From an uncultured Pelagibacteraceae bacterium (GTDB lineage Bacteria; Pseudomonadota; Alphaproteobacteria; Pelagibacterales; Pelagibacteraceae), in assembly GCA_902603905.1 (NCBI GenBank), contig CACKWM010000008.1, positions 1 through 39,454 on the forward strand: a stretch of 39,454 bases of DNA, written 5' to 3'. Made by a program: the position numbers and the translations under genes. Below the pieces are notes generated by a model, which searched no databases, had not been told where the DNA came from, and saw only the letters and a program-made list of their open reading frames with translations. Below are positions 17,394 through 26,679 of this stretch, piece after piece; position 1 is the stretch's first letter, and every line of letters begins with the position of its first letter.

Positions 17394-19352
17394 TTATTTG
17401 TTTATCATTTCCTTAGTTTTTTTTGCAATATTTTCAACTGTTAGCCCAAAATAATTGTATATTTTTTTATAAGGAGCACTTTTTCCAAAATCATTGATGC
17501 CAAAATTTATTCCTTTATTAATAATATATTCCTGCCAACAAGATGTTGATCCAGCTTCAATTGTTATTAAAAATTCTGTTTCATTTAAAATTTTGTCTTT
17601 ATAAGTATCTGATTGTTGCTTAAATAAATCTTGGCAAGGAACAGATATAACTTTTGAATAAATGTTTTCTGTGGCTAATTTATGGCTTACTTCTTGAGCT
17701 AAATTTACTTCGGATCCACTTGCCATGATTGTAACTTTAATATTTTTATTACTTCTTGAAACTTCATAAGCTCCCATTGAACATTTATTTTCTTTAATAA
17801 ATTCTTTACGGACAGGATTAAGTTTTTGTCTTGTTAGTGCGAGAATACTTGGGGAGTTTAAATTTTTCAGTGCAAGTTCCCAACATTCATAAGTTTCAGT
17901 TGTATCGGCAGGTCTAAAAACATTTAAGTTAGGAATTGATCTTAATCCTGATAGTTGTTCAATAGGCTGATGAGTTGGGCCATCTTCTCCTAGACCAATA
18001 GAATCATGCGTCATTACATATATAACTCTTTGTTTCATTAAGGCAGATAATCTTATGGATGGTTTACAATAATCACTAAAAATAAGAAAAGTACCACCGT
18101 AAGGAATTAAGCTACTATGCAGTGCAAGACCATTCATTATTCCACACATTGCGTGTTCTCTAACTCCATAATGAATATAATTACCTTTAAAATCATCAGG
18201 TTTAATTATTTTATGATTTTTAGTTTTAGTATTATTTGAACCAGCAAGATCTGCAGAACCACCAATAATATTCAAGTTTTTTTCTACTAGAATTGATAAA
18301 ATTTTTTCTGAAGATTTTCTTGTAGCAATTGGCTCTAAATTTTTAATAGTATTTTTTTTTTCAAGCTGAAAAGTATTTTTAAACTTATTGGAAAAGACTT
18401 TATTTAAAGTATTTCTTTTTTTATTATAATATTTTTTCCATTTTTTTTCTTGTCTAGAACTTTTATTTCCAATATTTTTCCACTCTTGCAATATATTTTT
18501 AGGTATTTCAAAAGGCTTGTATTTCCATTTTAATTTTTTTCTTACTAACTTTATTTCATCTTTACCTAATGGGCTTCCGTGTGCTGATGCTGTTCCGGAT
18601 TTATTTGGAGAGCCATAGCCAATTTTAGTTTTGCATGAAATTACTGTTGGTTTTTTTGCTTTTTGAACTTTTTTTAATGCCTTAAAAATTTGTTTTTCAT
18701 TGTGACCATCAATTTGTATATAATTCCAACCGTAACCATTGAATCTTTTTTCAAAATTGTCTGATTCTGCCAAACTAGTTGGACCATCAATAGAAATTGA
18801 ATTGTTGTCAAATAACATTATTAAATTTTTAAGATTTAAATGTCCAGCAAGACTTAATGCTTCATGGCTTATACCTTCCATTAGACAACCATCGCCTGTC
18901 AAAACATATGTTTTGTGATTGAAAATATTTTTTCCAAATCTTTTTTTTAGAACTTCTTCAGCTATCGCAAATCCAACTGCATTAGCAATTCCTTGTCCAA
19001 GAGGTCCTGTGGTAGTCTCAACTCCGCTATTTGGATGATACTCTGGGTGTCCAGCACAAAAAGAATTTAACTGTCTAAAATTTTTAATGTCATTAATAGA
19101 AACACTTTTGTAGCCCGTTAAATATAACAAAGAGTATAGAAGCATTGATCCATGCCCAGCTGATAAAACGAATCTATCTCTGTTTAGCCAATTTGGGTTT
19201 TTTGGGTTAAATTTTAGAAAATTTTTAAATAGCACTGTGGCAACATCAGCCATACCCATTGGCATTCCTGGGTGTCCAGAATTAGCTTTTTCCACAGCAT
19301 CGATTGATAAAAACCTAACTGCATTAGACAAATCTTTATGTTGTATGTTCAA
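17394..19352 (-). CDS. tkt: transketolase
   Basis: A 652-residue ThDP enzyme moving two-carbon units in the non-oxidative pentose phosphate pathway. SGHPGMPMG at 25-33, the ThDP motif GDGCLMEG (153-160) with Asn-Asn-Ser-Ile about 27 residues on, and the C-terminal-half [14 protein letters not shown] are clear. It heads the reverse-strand run and is divergent from the coiled-coil gene at 19405, so its promoter must lie in the 52 bases 19353-19404 or within that gene; no clear consensus was seen. Confidence 0.97.
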   Translation of the reverse strand: MNIQHKDLSNAVRFLSIDAVEKANSGHPGMPMGMADVATVLFKNFLKFNPKNPNWLNRDRFVLSAGHGSMLLYSLLYLTGYKSVSINDIKNFRQLNSFCAGHPEYHPNSGVETTTGPLGQGIANAVGFAIAEEVLKKRFGKNIFNHKTYVLTGDGCLMEGISHEALSLAGHLNLKNLIMLFDNNSISIDGPTSLAESDNFEKRFNGYGWNYIQIDGHNEKQIFKALKKVQKAKKPTVISCKTKIGYGSPNKSGTASAHGSPLGKDEIKLVRKKLKWKYKPFEIPKNILQEWKNIGNKSSRQEKKWKKYYNKKRNTLNKVFSNKFKNTFQLEKKNTIKNLEPIATRKSSEKILSILVEKNLNIIGGSADLAGSNNTKTKNHKIIKPDDFKGNYIHYGVREHAMCGIMNGLALHSSLIPYGGTFLIFSDYCKPSIRLSALMKQRVIYVMTHDSIGLGEDGPTHQPIEQLSGLRSIPNLNVFRPADTTETYECWELALKNLNSPSILALTRQKLNPVRKEFIKENKCSMGAYEVSRSNKNIKVTIMASGSEVNLAQEVSHKLATENIYSKVISVPCQDLFKQQSDTYKDKILNETEFLITIEAGSTSCWQEYIINKGINFGINDFGKSAPYKKIYNYFGLTVENIAKKTKEMINK

Positions 19353-19404
19353 AAATTATCCTATCTAGACTAAGAAGATTCTATTTAATAATATAAATAT
19401 ATAT

Positions 19405-19728
19405 ATGAAAACTTCTAACGGAAAAGAAAAAAAACTTGTTTTAGCACTTTCTAAATTAAAAAGTTTAAACTATAAAAATCCCACTCTTGCAAATGATTTA
19501 CAAAATCTAAATGATCAAAAAAATCAATTAGAAATTGAAAAAAAACAAATTGAAACAAAATATGGAAATTTGATGCAAGATTATGAACAGCTTGAACAAA
19601 AGTTAGATCAAGTAAATAAAGATAAAGAGAATCAACAAGAGAAAGAAATAGAATTTTCAGAGAAAATTGATGAATTAAATCAAGAAACAGATACTCTATT
19701 AGAAGAAATTGATAAATGGCAAATGTAA
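19405..19728 (+). CDS. small coiled-coil protein upstream of zapA (ZauP/DUF4164-like candidate)
   Basis: A 107-residue protein, nearly all predicted coiled coil from about 28 to 104, with Glu/Gln/Lys/Asn heptads and no Cys or Pro beyond the N-terminal third. Its stop codon overlaps the zapA start region by 13 bases, implying coupled translation. In Caulobacter a coiled-coil partner, ZauP, is encoded with zapA and helps focus the Z ring; a coiled-coil DUF4164 protein is found here in other alphaproteobacteria. The ZauP role is inferred from position and structure, not recognisable sequence identity. Confidence 0.7.
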   Translation: MKTSNGKEKKLVLALSKLKSLNYKNPTLANDLQNLNDQKNQLEIEKKQIETKYGNLMQDYEQLEQKLDQVNKDKENQQEKEIEFSEKIDELNQETDTLLEEIDKWQM

Positions 19729-20162
19729 ATATTAAATTTAATGGAAAAGAATTTCTTTTATCCTGCGATGATGGACAAGAAGAACATTTAGAGGAATTGT
19801 CACTACATCTAAATAAAAAATTTGATGAATTAAAGAACAGCCTTGGAAATATTGGCGAAAACAAACTTTTGCTTATTACATCAATTAAAATAATGGATGA
19901 GTATTTTGAAACAAGAAAAAAAATAGATGAAAAAAAGCAAGAGTTAAAAAATTTATCAAATAAATTTAGAGAATTGAAATCTTTAGTTTTTGACTACAAG
20001 AAAGAAAAAGAACAAGAAATTCATCAATTAATTAATAAACAAAATGATTTTAAAAAAGAGATTGAAAAAAACAAAGAAGATTATGATAAAATTATAGATG
20101 ATGCCGCCGACCAAATAGAAAGTTTTGTTCAAAAAATAAATTCAGAAAATTCAATACAATAA
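19716..20162 (+). CDS. zapA: cell division protein ZapA
   Basis: A 148-residue protein with an N-terminal ZapA domain (about 1-65: VNIKFNGKEFLLSCDDGQEE, then LNKKFDEL) and a long C-terminal coiled coil. ZapA crosslinks FtsZ filaments. Bacterial ZapA is usually 90-130 residues; the extra length is coiled coil. It is preceded by an overlapping coiled-coil gene and followed 5 bases later by 5-formyl-THF cyclo-ligase, the usual neighbour. The 6S RNA gene often found between the two in other proteobacteria has no room here. Confidence 0.85.
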   Translation: MANVNIKFNGKEFLLSCDDGQEEHLEELSLHLNKKFDELKNSLGNIGENKLLLITSIKIMDEYFETRKKIDEKKQELKNLSNKFRELKSLVFDYKKEKEQEIHQLINKQNDFKKEIEKNKEDYDKIIDDAADQIESFVQKINSENSIQ

Positions 20163-20167
20163 AATTT

Positions 20168-20710
20168 GTGCTTAAATCTAAATTAAGAAAGAAAGTTCTT
20201 AAAATTAGAAAAACTGCATATAAAAATAATCTTAAAATTGATTTCAATAAAGTTTTTGATTTAATTAAAAAAAATAACTTAAATAAAAAATCTATAGGAG
20301 GGTATTTTCCAGTAAATTATGAAGTAGACGATTTGGAGATTTTAAATCAATTTGATAAAAAAAACTATCAAGTTTCTTTACCTGTAATTAAAAAAAATTT
20401 TCAAATGGATTATTATAAATGGTCTTTTTTTGATCCTATGAAAATTAATCAATATGGAATTCCCGAGCCTAATTCAAAAAAAATTGTTTATCCTGATATA
20501 ATCTTAATTCCATTAGTTGCATTTGATAACAATTTAAATCGTTTAGGCTATGGAGGGGGTTATTATGATCGTGTAATTGAAAAATTAAGTAGAAAAAAAA
20601 AAATTTTAAAAATTGGTTTAGCTTTTTCAGTTCAAAAAATTAATAATGTGCCTGTTACAAAATATGATAAAAAATTAGATTATATTGTAACAGATAAATA
20701 TATTTTATAA
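20168..20710 (+). CDS. 5-formyltetrahydrofolate cyclo-ligase
   Basis: A 180-residue enzyme converting 5-formyl-THF to 5,10-methenyl-THF with ATP. Hallmarks: basic N-terminus KSKLRKKVLKIRK, IGGYFPVNYEVD at 43-54, PLVAFD and GYGGGYYDR at 127-135. Start is GTG at 20168. The stop overlaps the ymdB start by one base (TAATG). Confidence 0.93.
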   Translation: MLKSKLRKKVLKIRKTAYKNNLKIDFNKVFDLIKKNNLNKKSIGGYFPVNYEVDDLEILNQFDKKNYQVSLPVIKKNFQMDYYKWSFFDPMKINQYGIPEPNSKKIVYPDIILIPLVAFDNNLNRLGYGGGYYDRVIEKLSRKKKILKIGLAFSVQKINNVPVTKYDKKLDYIVTDKYIL

Positions 20711-21516
20711 TGAGAATACTTTTTTTGGGTGATGTAGTTGGAAGATCGGGCTGTTTGGCTGTAACTGAAAATTTGCCAGGTTTAATAAAAAAAAAAAAAA
20801 TTGATTTTGTTATTATAAATGGAGAAAATGCAGCTGATCAGGGAGTGGGTATCACAGAAAAAATTAGCATTGATTTATTTAATTCTGGAGCTGACGCGAT
20901 AACTACTGGCAATCATGTTTGGGATCAAAAAGAAGCGTTAGGTTATATTGATAAAGAAAATAGACTTTTAAGACCTGAAAATTTAATTAATCCATCACCA
21001 GGAAAAGGGTTTGAAATATTTAATACAAAAAACAATTTTAAAATTGGCGTTCTTAACTTAATGGGAAATATATTTATGAAAAAATGCGAGGATGTATTTG
21101 AAACTGCACAAAAATTTACTCAAAAAAATAATTTAAAAAAAAATTATGATTTTTTAATAGTTGATTTTCATGGAGAAATTACAAGTGAAAAAATGGCAAT
21201 GGGACATTTTTTTGACGGCAAAGCAACTTTAGTCGTAGGTACCCATACTCATATTCCTACTAATGATGCTAGAATTTTAGAAAATGGCACTGCTTATTTA
21301 ACAGACGCAGGAATGTGTGGTGATTATAATTCAGTAATTGGAATGAATAAAAATAATTCTTTAAATAAATTTTTGAAAAAAGAATCTACAAAACATTTTC
21401 CTGCAACAGGTCCAGCTACTTTAAGTGGTGTAATTGTTGAAGCTGATACAGAAAATGGACTAGCAAAAAATATTGAAAATTTTATATATGGAGGAGAATT
21501 AAAAAATTCTCATTAA
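20710..21516 (+). CDS. ymdB: YmdB/TIGR00282-family metallophosphoesterase
   Basis: A 268-residue binuclear metallophosphoesterase. Metal ligands are visible in GDVVGRSG (7-14), NGENAADQG, TTGNHVWD, DFHGEITSEK and VGTHTHIPTND, in family order. Bacillus YmdB hydrolyses 2',3'-cyclic nucleotides; the role in proteobacteria is less clear. The coding frame contains a 14-A run at 20787-20800 (Lys-rich, near residues 27-31). It lies between the cyclo-ligase and yebC, separated by 2 bases from the latter. Confidence 0.9.
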   Translation: MRILFLGDVVGRSGCLAVTENLPGLIKKKKIDFVIINGENAADQGVGITEKISIDLFNSGADAITTGNHVWDQKEALGYIDKENRLLRPENLINPSPGKGFEIFNTKNNFKIGVLNLMGNIFMKKCEDVFETAQKFTQKNNLKKNYDFLIVDFHGEITSEKMAMGHFFDGKATLVVGTHTHIPTNDARILENGTAYLTDAGMCGDYNSVIGMNKNNSLNKFLKKESTKHFPATGPATLSGVIVEADTENGLAKNIENFIYGGELKNSH

Positions 21517-21518
21517 TT

Positions 21519-22244
21519 ATGGCAGGACATTCACATTGGGCTGGGATCAAACATAAAAAGGGGAAGGCTGATAAAAAAAGGTCAAATGTATTTTCAAAGT
21601 TATCAAGAGAAATTATAGTTGCTGCAAAGCTTGGAGATAAAGATCCAAATATGAATGCAAGATTAAGATCAGCAATTCAAGCAGCTCGATCGGCAAATAT
21701 GCCAAAAGAAAACATTAATAGAGCAATTGATAAATCATCAGCAAGTATTGATTCAAATTTTGAGAACTTAAGATATGAAGGATTTGGTCCAGAAAAAATA
21801 GCTGTAATTGTTGAAACATTAACAGATAACAAAAATAGAACAGCATCAAGCATTAGAACTATCTTTCAAAAAAATGGAGGCAGTCTTGGAACTCAAGGAT
21901 CAGCTTCTCATAATTTTACTCAACTTGGTGTAATTAAGATTGATAAAAAAGAAATATCTGATGAAGATATTTTAGAACTTGCAATTAATTCTGGTGCTGA
22001 TGAGTGCGTATCAAATGTTGATTTTCATGAAATTCAATGTGAAAAGAGTGAAGTTTATAATATTAAAAAAAAATTAGAGTCCACTATTGAAAATTTCATT
22101 TTTGCAGGAATAGTATGGAAGCCATTAAATAGCGTTGAAATAAATAAAGATACATTGGAGTCAACGAATGAATTTTTAGAAACTTTAGAAGATAATGATG
22201 ATGTTCAAAGTGTTTATACTAACTTAAAATTTGTAAATAATTAA
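21519..22244 (+). CDS. yebC: YebC/PmpR family protein (translation/transcription factor)
   Basis: A 241-residue cytosolic protein of the YebC/TACO1 family. The signature MAGHSHWAGIKHKKGKADKK N-terminus, RLRSAIQAARSANMPKENI and YEGFGPEKIAVIVETLTDN are unmistakable. Relatives act as DNA-binding regulators or, as shown more recently, in translation of polyproline stretches, the same problem EF-P handles. The stop overlaps the following resolvase gene by one base, the classic yebC-ruvC pairing. Confidence 0.96.
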   Translation: MAGHSHWAGIKHKKGKADKKRSNVFSKLSREIIVAAKLGDKDPNMNARLRSAIQAARSANMPKENINRAIDKSSASIDSNFENLRYEGFGPEKIAVIVETLTDNKNRTASSIRTIFQKNGGSLGTQGSASHNFTQLGVIKIDKKEISDEDILELAINSGADECVSNVDFHEIQCEKSEVYNIKKKLESTIENFIFAGIVWKPLNSVEINKDTLESTNEFLETLEDNDDVQSVYTNLKFVNN

Positions 22245-22738
22245 TGCTTATTATTGGAATTGACCCGGGTATTTCAGGTTCAATATGTTTTTTTGAGGAT
22301 GGAAAAATAACAGATGTAGTTGAAATGCCAAGTATGGCAGAAGGAAAAAAAAACAAAAAACAAGTTAATGCTGCTCAAATTTATAATGAAATTCATTCAA
22401 GAATTAAAAATTTTGAAAAAAAGAATATCAAAGTTGTGATTGAACAGGTGTCTGCTATGCCAGGTCAAGGAGTAACTAGTATGTTTAATTTTGGTCAATC
22501 ATTTGGAGTTTTAAAAGGGGTTTGCTCAGCCATGCAGCTACCAATGTATTTTGTAAGACCAACAAAATGGAAAAAGTATTTTAACCTTATTAAGTCAGAA
22601 AAAGATGCAAGTAGAACAAAAGCAATTGAAATATTTCCTTATATTTCGCCTCAATTGTCTAGAAAAAAAGACGCAAATAAAGCCGATGCTATTCTAATAG
22701 CTAGTTTTTTCTACGAAACATACCAATCTGAAGAGTAG
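22244..22738 (+). CDS. RuvC-like Holliday junction resolvase, atypical phage-like form
   Basis: A 164-residue RNase H-fold nuclease. IIGIDPGISG (3-12) holds Asp7, VVIEQVS (64-70) holds Glu67, and KKDANKADAILIA (141-153) holds Asp143/Asp148, matching the acidic tetrad of RuvC. The middle (MPGQGVTSMFNFGQSFGVLKG, 72-92, then FVRPTKWKKYF) differs from cellular RuvC and resembles RuvC-like proteins of phages. The position after yebC is exactly where alphaproteobacterial ruvC belongs, so it probably serves as the cell's resolvase. ruvA and ruvB are not next to it; tolQ follows. Confidence 0.82.
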   Translation: MLIIGIDPGISGSICFFEDGKITDVVEMPSMAEGKKNKKQVNAAQIYNEIHSRIKNFEKKNIKVVIEQVSAMPGQGVTSMFNFGQSFGVLKGVCSAMQLPMYFVRPTKWKKYFNLIKSEKDASRTKAIEIFPYISPQLSRKKDANKADAILIASFFYETYQSEE

Positions 22739-22791
22739 TTATTTACTATTATAGACAAATTCATGACACATTTTAGTGTGAGATCTTAGAA
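22739..22791 (+). promoter_or_regulatory. leader of the tol-pal operon
   Basis: The 53 bases between the resolvase and tolQ are the only real gap in this stretch and should carry the tol-pal promoter or a processing site. A small imperfect hairpin, ACAC and GTGT around ATTTTA near 22766-22780, is present without a U-run. No good -35/-10 pair could be assigned. Confidence 0.25.
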
Positions 22792-23466
22792 ATGGAAGCA
22801 GATATAGCATCTCAAGGAGTTGGCTTAGCAAGCAATACAGATTTTTCTATAATAAAATTATTTATCAGAGCAGACATAATTGTAAAATCAGTAATATTGT
22901 TATTGATAGCTAGCTCAATTTATTCATGGGCAATTATTTTTGAAAAAATTCAATTATTTAAAAAAATTAACAAAAGTACAGAGGATTTTGAGAATAAATT
23001 TTGGAAATCCAAATCTGTTGAAAGTTTTTATAATAATCTTCCAACAAATATAAATGATCCTATGGCTAATGTTTTTAAAAATTCTATGCAAGTATTGCTG
23101 AAATCCAAACGAAGCTCTAATCTAAATGAAAAAATGTCCAGAATGTTAGAAATAAATATTGAGCAACAAATGGAAAAAATTGAGAAAAGTTATACGTTTC
23201 TTGCAACAGTAGGATCTACCGCTCCATTTATAGGATTATTTGGAACAGTATGGGGTATCATGAATTCATTTCAGTCAATTGCAATTTCTAGAAATACAAG
23301 TTTAGCAATTGTTGCGCCAGGTATCGCTGAAGCTTTATTTGCAACAGCTCTGGGATTATTAGCGGCAATTCCAGCTGTAGTAGCTTATAATAAATTTAGC
23401 AATGATTCTAAAAAATATTTACAAAAACTAGATAATTTTTCAAAAAGACTTTTATCAATAATTTAG
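22792..23466 (+). CDS. tolQ: Tol-Pal system proton channel subunit TolQ
   Basis: A 224-residue MotA/TolQ/ExbB protein with three membrane helices (about 30-52, 136-158, 176-200). The conserved cores are FLATVGSTAPFIGLFGTVWG and IAPG-like VAPGIAEALFATALGL. With TolR it forms the inner-membrane motor that uses proton motive force to act on TolA at the division site. tolR starts 2 bases later. Confidence 0.96.
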   Translation: MEADIASQGVGLASNTDFSIIKLFIRADIIVKSVILLLIASSIYSWAIIFEKIQLFKKINKSTEDFENKFWKSKSVESFYNNLPTNINDPMANVFKNSMQVLLKSKRSSNLNEKMSRMLEINIEQQMEKIEKSYTFLATVGSTAPFIGLFGTVWGIMNSFQSIAISRNTSLAIVAPGIAEALFATALGLLAAIPAVVAYNKFSNDSKKYLQKLDNFSKRLLSII

Positions 23467-23468
23467 TA

Positions 23469-23885
23469 ATGGCATTTAAATTAAAACGTTCATCTCGAGA
23501 ACCCATGAGCGAAATAAATGTTACTCCGTTTGTTGATGTAATGTTGGTATTATTAATTATTTTTATGGTAACAGCTCCATTATTGACTGTTGGAGTTCAA
23601 GTTGATCTACCTGAAAGTTCAGCGGACTCACTTCCTGAAGAGCAAGAACCTTTAACACTAACTATTAATTCAAAAGGTGAAATTTTTATTCAAGAATCTA
23701 AAGTTGAATATGAAAAAATTATAGCAAAAATATTGGCAGTTTCAAAAAATAGAACTGATACAAGAATTTATGTAAGAGGCGATAAAACAATTAATTATGG
23801 AAGAGTTTTAGAGATAATGGGCATGCTTTCTGGATCAGGATTTACTAAAGTTGCATTAATTTCAGAGCCTTACAAAGAAAGGTAA
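23469..23885 (+). CDS. tolR: Tol-Pal system protein TolR
   Basis: A 138-residue ExbD/TolR protein: short cytosolic N-terminus, one membrane helix (about 20-42) and a periplasmic domain. The signature MSEINVTPFVDVMLVLLIIF (13-32) contains the proton-relay Asp. The periplasmic part has RVYVRGDK-like RIYVRGDKTINYGRV. It precedes tolA by 4 bases. Confidence 0.96.
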   Translation: MAFKLKRSSREPMSEINVTPFVDVMLVLLIIFMVTAPLLTVGVQVDLPESSADSLPEEQEPLTLTINSKGEIFIQESKVEYEKIIAKILAVSKNRTDTRIYVRGDKTINYGRVLEIMGMLSGSGFTKVALISEPYKER

Positions 23886-23889
23886 AGCT

Positions 23890-24696
23890 GTGATTAGAAA
23901 TGTTGTTATTTCTTCATCTTTTCATTTTCTTATAATTTTAGTAGCAACAATGAGTCTGCCATTTTTATTAAAAAAACCAATTGATCTTCCCCCAATTATT
24001 TCAGTAGAACTCATTCAAATTACTGATAAAACTAATATTCCTTTTGCTCCAAAGGCAAAGAAAATAATTGAAAAAGTAAAAAAAAAAGAAAAATTAGTCT
24101 CTGAGCAAGCTCCACCCAAAATTGTAAAAAAAGAAAAACCTGAATCAATTCCTTTGCCAGATGAAAAAATTGAAAAAGTAGAAAAATTAGAAGAAAAAAA
24201 ACAAAATCCAGAAAAAATAGACAATGAAGTTAAACAGGTGTCAGAGTTTGAAAAAGAAGAATTATTTGACCCAAATAGTATTGCGGCACTTATTGATAAA
24301 TCTAAAGAAGAAACTGCAGAAACAAATAAAAAAACAGACAAAATTACTCAAGATCAAGATAAAAGTGTAGATATGACAGGTTTATCATTGAGCGAGGAAG
24401 ATGCTTTAAAAGCACAACTCTTTGGATGCTGGAGCATTCCATTAGGATTACCTTACAATGAAAAATTATTAGTGAGAATAAAGTTACAGTTAAAACCAGA
24501 TGGATCTGTTATAAGATCTGAAATTTTAGATCATGCAAGAATGAATAAACCAGGGCAAGAATTTTATAAAGTATTGGCTGAGAGCGCGTTGAGAGCAATT
24601 AAATTGTGCCAACCATTAAGAGTTCCAACTACAGGTTATGAAAGATGGAAAGATTTACAATTAAACTTTGACGCAAGAGAAATGTTAGAAGGTTAA
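23890..24696 (+). CDS. tolA: Tol-Pal system protein TolA
   Basis: A 268-residue TonB-like protein: N-terminal anchor (about 8-28), a Lys/Glu/Pro-rich rod (about 55-160) and a C-terminal domain (about 175-268) with [14 protein letters not shown] and a Cys pair. It links the TolQR motor to TolB and Pal across the periplasm. The rod is much shorter than in E. coli TolA (421 residues). Start is GTG at 23890; no in-frame ATG lies nearby. Sequence identity is weak, as usual for TolA, so the call rests on architecture and operon position. Confidence 0.9.
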   Translation: MIRNVVISSSFHFLIILVATMSLPFLLKKPIDLPPIISVELIQITDKTNIPFAPKAKKIIEKVKKKEKLVSEQAPPKIVKKEKPESIPLPDEKIEKVEKLEEKKQNPEKIDNEVKQVSEFEKEELFDPNSIAALIDKSKEETAETNKKTDKITQDQDKSVDMTGLSLSEEDALKAQLFGCWSIPLGLPYNEKLLVRIKLQLKPDGSVIRSEILDHARMNKPGQEFYKVLAESALRAIKLCQPLRVPTTGYERWKDLQLNFDAREMLEG

Positions 24697-24698
24697 AA

Positions 24699-26039
24699 AT
24701 GCTATTTAGATACATATTTATATTAATAATTTTTTTACCCATTAAAGCTTTTGCTTTAATTGAAGTAGACATTACAAGAGGAAACTTAAGCCCTCTGCCA
24801 ATTGCAGTATCACCTCTATCAATAGATAAAAAATCTAAAGAAAGTTTTAACAAAATATTAAAGAATAATGACTTAGGTTCAGAGATTTCAATAGTTGTTG
24901 AAAATAATTTAAAACAATCTGGCTTGTTTAATCCTTTAAATAAAGATGCGTTTCTTCAAGAGCCAGATATTGCACATCTAAAACCTAGATTTGAAGATTG
25001 GGCGTTGATTAAAGCTCAAGCTTTAATTACAGGGAAAGTAACTTTTGTTGATGAAAAGTTAAGAGTTGAATTTCGACTGTGGGATGTTTTGGCCGCAAAA
25101 GAAATGATGGCCATAGCTTTTACAACTGTACCAACTAATTGGAGACGAGTGGGCCACATAATTACAGATAAAGTTTATGAACGTCTAACAGGGGAAAAGG
25201 GTTATTTTGATACCAGAATTATTTATGTTTCTGAAGAAGGAAAAAAAACAAATAGAATTAAAAAATTGGCAATTATGGATCAAGATGGTTTTAACACAAA
25301 ATATTTAACTTTAGGAAACGAACTAGTATTAACACCTAGATTTAACCCAACCAATCAGATGGTAACTTATCTGTCGTATTTTAGAAATTTACCCAGAGTT
25401 TATTTACTTGATATAGAAACTGGAATTCAAGAAGTTGTAGGAGACTTTCCAGGCATGACATTTGCACCAAGATTTTCACCAGATGGAAAAAAAATAATAA
25501 TGAGTTTTGCTATGGATGGAAATTCTGACATATATACAATGGATCTTGAAAATCGTGTTGTTGAAAGAATTACAAACCATCCTTCTATAGATACATCTCC
25601 ATCTTATTCGCCAAATGGAAAATACATTTGCTTCAACTCTGATAGAAGTGGATATCAACAAATTTATGTGATGAAAAGCAATGGAAGCAATGTGAAGAGA
25701 ATTTCATTTGGAAAAGGAATTTATGGCACTCCAGTTTGGTCTCCAAGAGGAGATTTGATTGCATTTACCAAAATGCATAAAGGAAAATTTTATATTGGAG
25801 TTATGAGAACTGACGGATCTGGTGAGAGATTATTAACAGAAAATTATTATCAAGAGGCACCCTCATGGTCTCCAAATGGAAGAGTTTTAATATTTTATAG
25901 AGAAACAAAAACTGATGAAATGGGAGAAGGATTTTCAGCTAAATTATGGTCTATAGATTTAACGGGCTATAATGAGAGGCTAGTAGATACAGAAACAGAC
26001 GCTTCTGACCCATCCTGGTCGTCTTTATTGAGTAATTAA
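24699..26039 (+). CDS. tolB: Tol-Pal system beta-propeller protein TolB
   Basis: A 446-residue periplasmic protein with a signal peptide (about 1-20, ending near KAFA), an N-terminal domain to about 160 and a C-terminal beta-propeller. At least four PD40-type repeats are visible ([50 protein letters not shown]). It binds Pal and TolA. It sits 2 bases after tolA and 77 bases before pal. Confidence 0.97.
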   Translation: MLFRYIFILIIFLPIKAFALIEVDITRGNLSPLPIAVSPLSIDKKSKESFNKILKNNDLGSEISIVVENNLKQSGLFNPLNKDAFLQEPDIAHLKPRFEDWALIKAQALITGKVTFVDEKLRVEFRLWDVLAAKEMMAIAFTTVPTNWRRVGHIITDKVYERLTGEKGYFDTRIIYVSEEGKKTNRIKKLAIMDQDGFNTKYLTLGNELVLTPRFNPTNQMVTYLSYFRNLPRVYLLDIETGIQEVVGDFPGMTFAPRFSPDGKKIIMSFAMDGNSDIYTMDLENRVVERITNHPSIDTSPSYSPNGKYICFNSDRSGYQQIYVMKSNGSNVKRISFGKGIYGTPVWSPRGDLIAFTKMHKGKFYIGVMRTDGSGERLLTENYYQEAPSWSPNGRVLIFYRETKTDEMGEGFSAKLWSIDLTGYNERLVDTETDASDPSWSSLLSN

Positions 26040-26116
26040 TACTAAATGGTTGATTTTTAAGCTTGAAAGATTTAATTAGTTATGAAAAAGTTATATATTC
26101 AATATAAGGAGCATTA

Positions 26117-26596
26117 ATGAATTTAGTCAAAATTTTTAAAAATGTACTTTTGGTAACGTTAGCATGTTTGGTTTTATCCGCTTGTGCAACTCAGAAGAAA
26201 AGTACCAGTCAATTGCAAGGTGATGTATACACAGGAACAGATACAGTTGAGTATTTAGCTTCAGGTGTGCCTGACAGAGTTTTCTTTGCAACAAATGAAT
26301 CAATTTTAACAACTAAGTCAAGAGACACTTTAAGAAAACAAGCTGCATGGATGAGAAAAAATAGTGATCTAACTTTTGTGATTGAAGGACATGCAGACGA
26401 AAGAGGAACAAGAGAGTATAACTTAGCTTTAGGTGAGAGAAGAGCAAATGCTGCTAAAGACTATCTAATGACTTATGGAGTAGCTGGAAATAGATTATCA
26501 GTTATTAGTTATGGAAAAGAAAGACCTGTAGATTCAGGATCTAATCCATTATCTTGGTCAAAAAACAGAAGATCAGTTACAGTAAAAGCTAATTAA
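26117..26596 (+). CDS. pal: peptidoglycan-associated lipoprotein Pal
   Basis: A 159-residue lipoprotein: signal peptide with lipobox LSAC at 20-23 (lipidated Cys23), a short linker and an OmpA-like peptidoglycan-binding domain with GHADERGTREYNLALGERRA at 91-110. It holds the outer membrane to the wall and is moved by Tol at constriction. A strong AAGGAG at 26106-26111 sits 5 bases before the ATG, matching high expression, and a strong terminator follows. Confidence 0.97.
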   Translation: MNLVKIFKNVLLVTLACLVLSACATQKKSTSQLQGDVYTGTDTVEYLASGVPDRVFFATNESILTTKSRDTLRKQAAWMRKNSDLTFVIEGHADERGTREYNLALGERRANAAKDYLMTYGVAGNRLSVISYGKERPVDSGSNPLSWSKNRRSVTVKAN

Positions 26597-26609
26597 TTAA
26601 ATTAATTTT

Positions 26610-26651
26610 AAAAAGACCCTGTGTGTTTATGCATAACAGGGTCTTTTTTTT
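26610..26651 (+). terminator. rho-independent terminator after pal
   Basis: A perfect 13-base-pair stem, AAAAAGACCCTGT at 26610-26622 and ACAGGGTCTTTTT at 26636-26648, with a 13-base loop and a run of T directly after. It lies 13 bases past the pal stop and 28 before cpoB. It is by far the best intrinsic terminator in the window and should separate abundant pal mRNA from cpoB-tilS. Confidence 0.92.
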
Positions 26652-26679
26652 GCCATTATTATAATTACAAATCAATTAA

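Noticed and set aside
20150..20170. 6S RNA between zapA and the cyclo-ligase
   Set aside because: Only 5 bases separate the genes.
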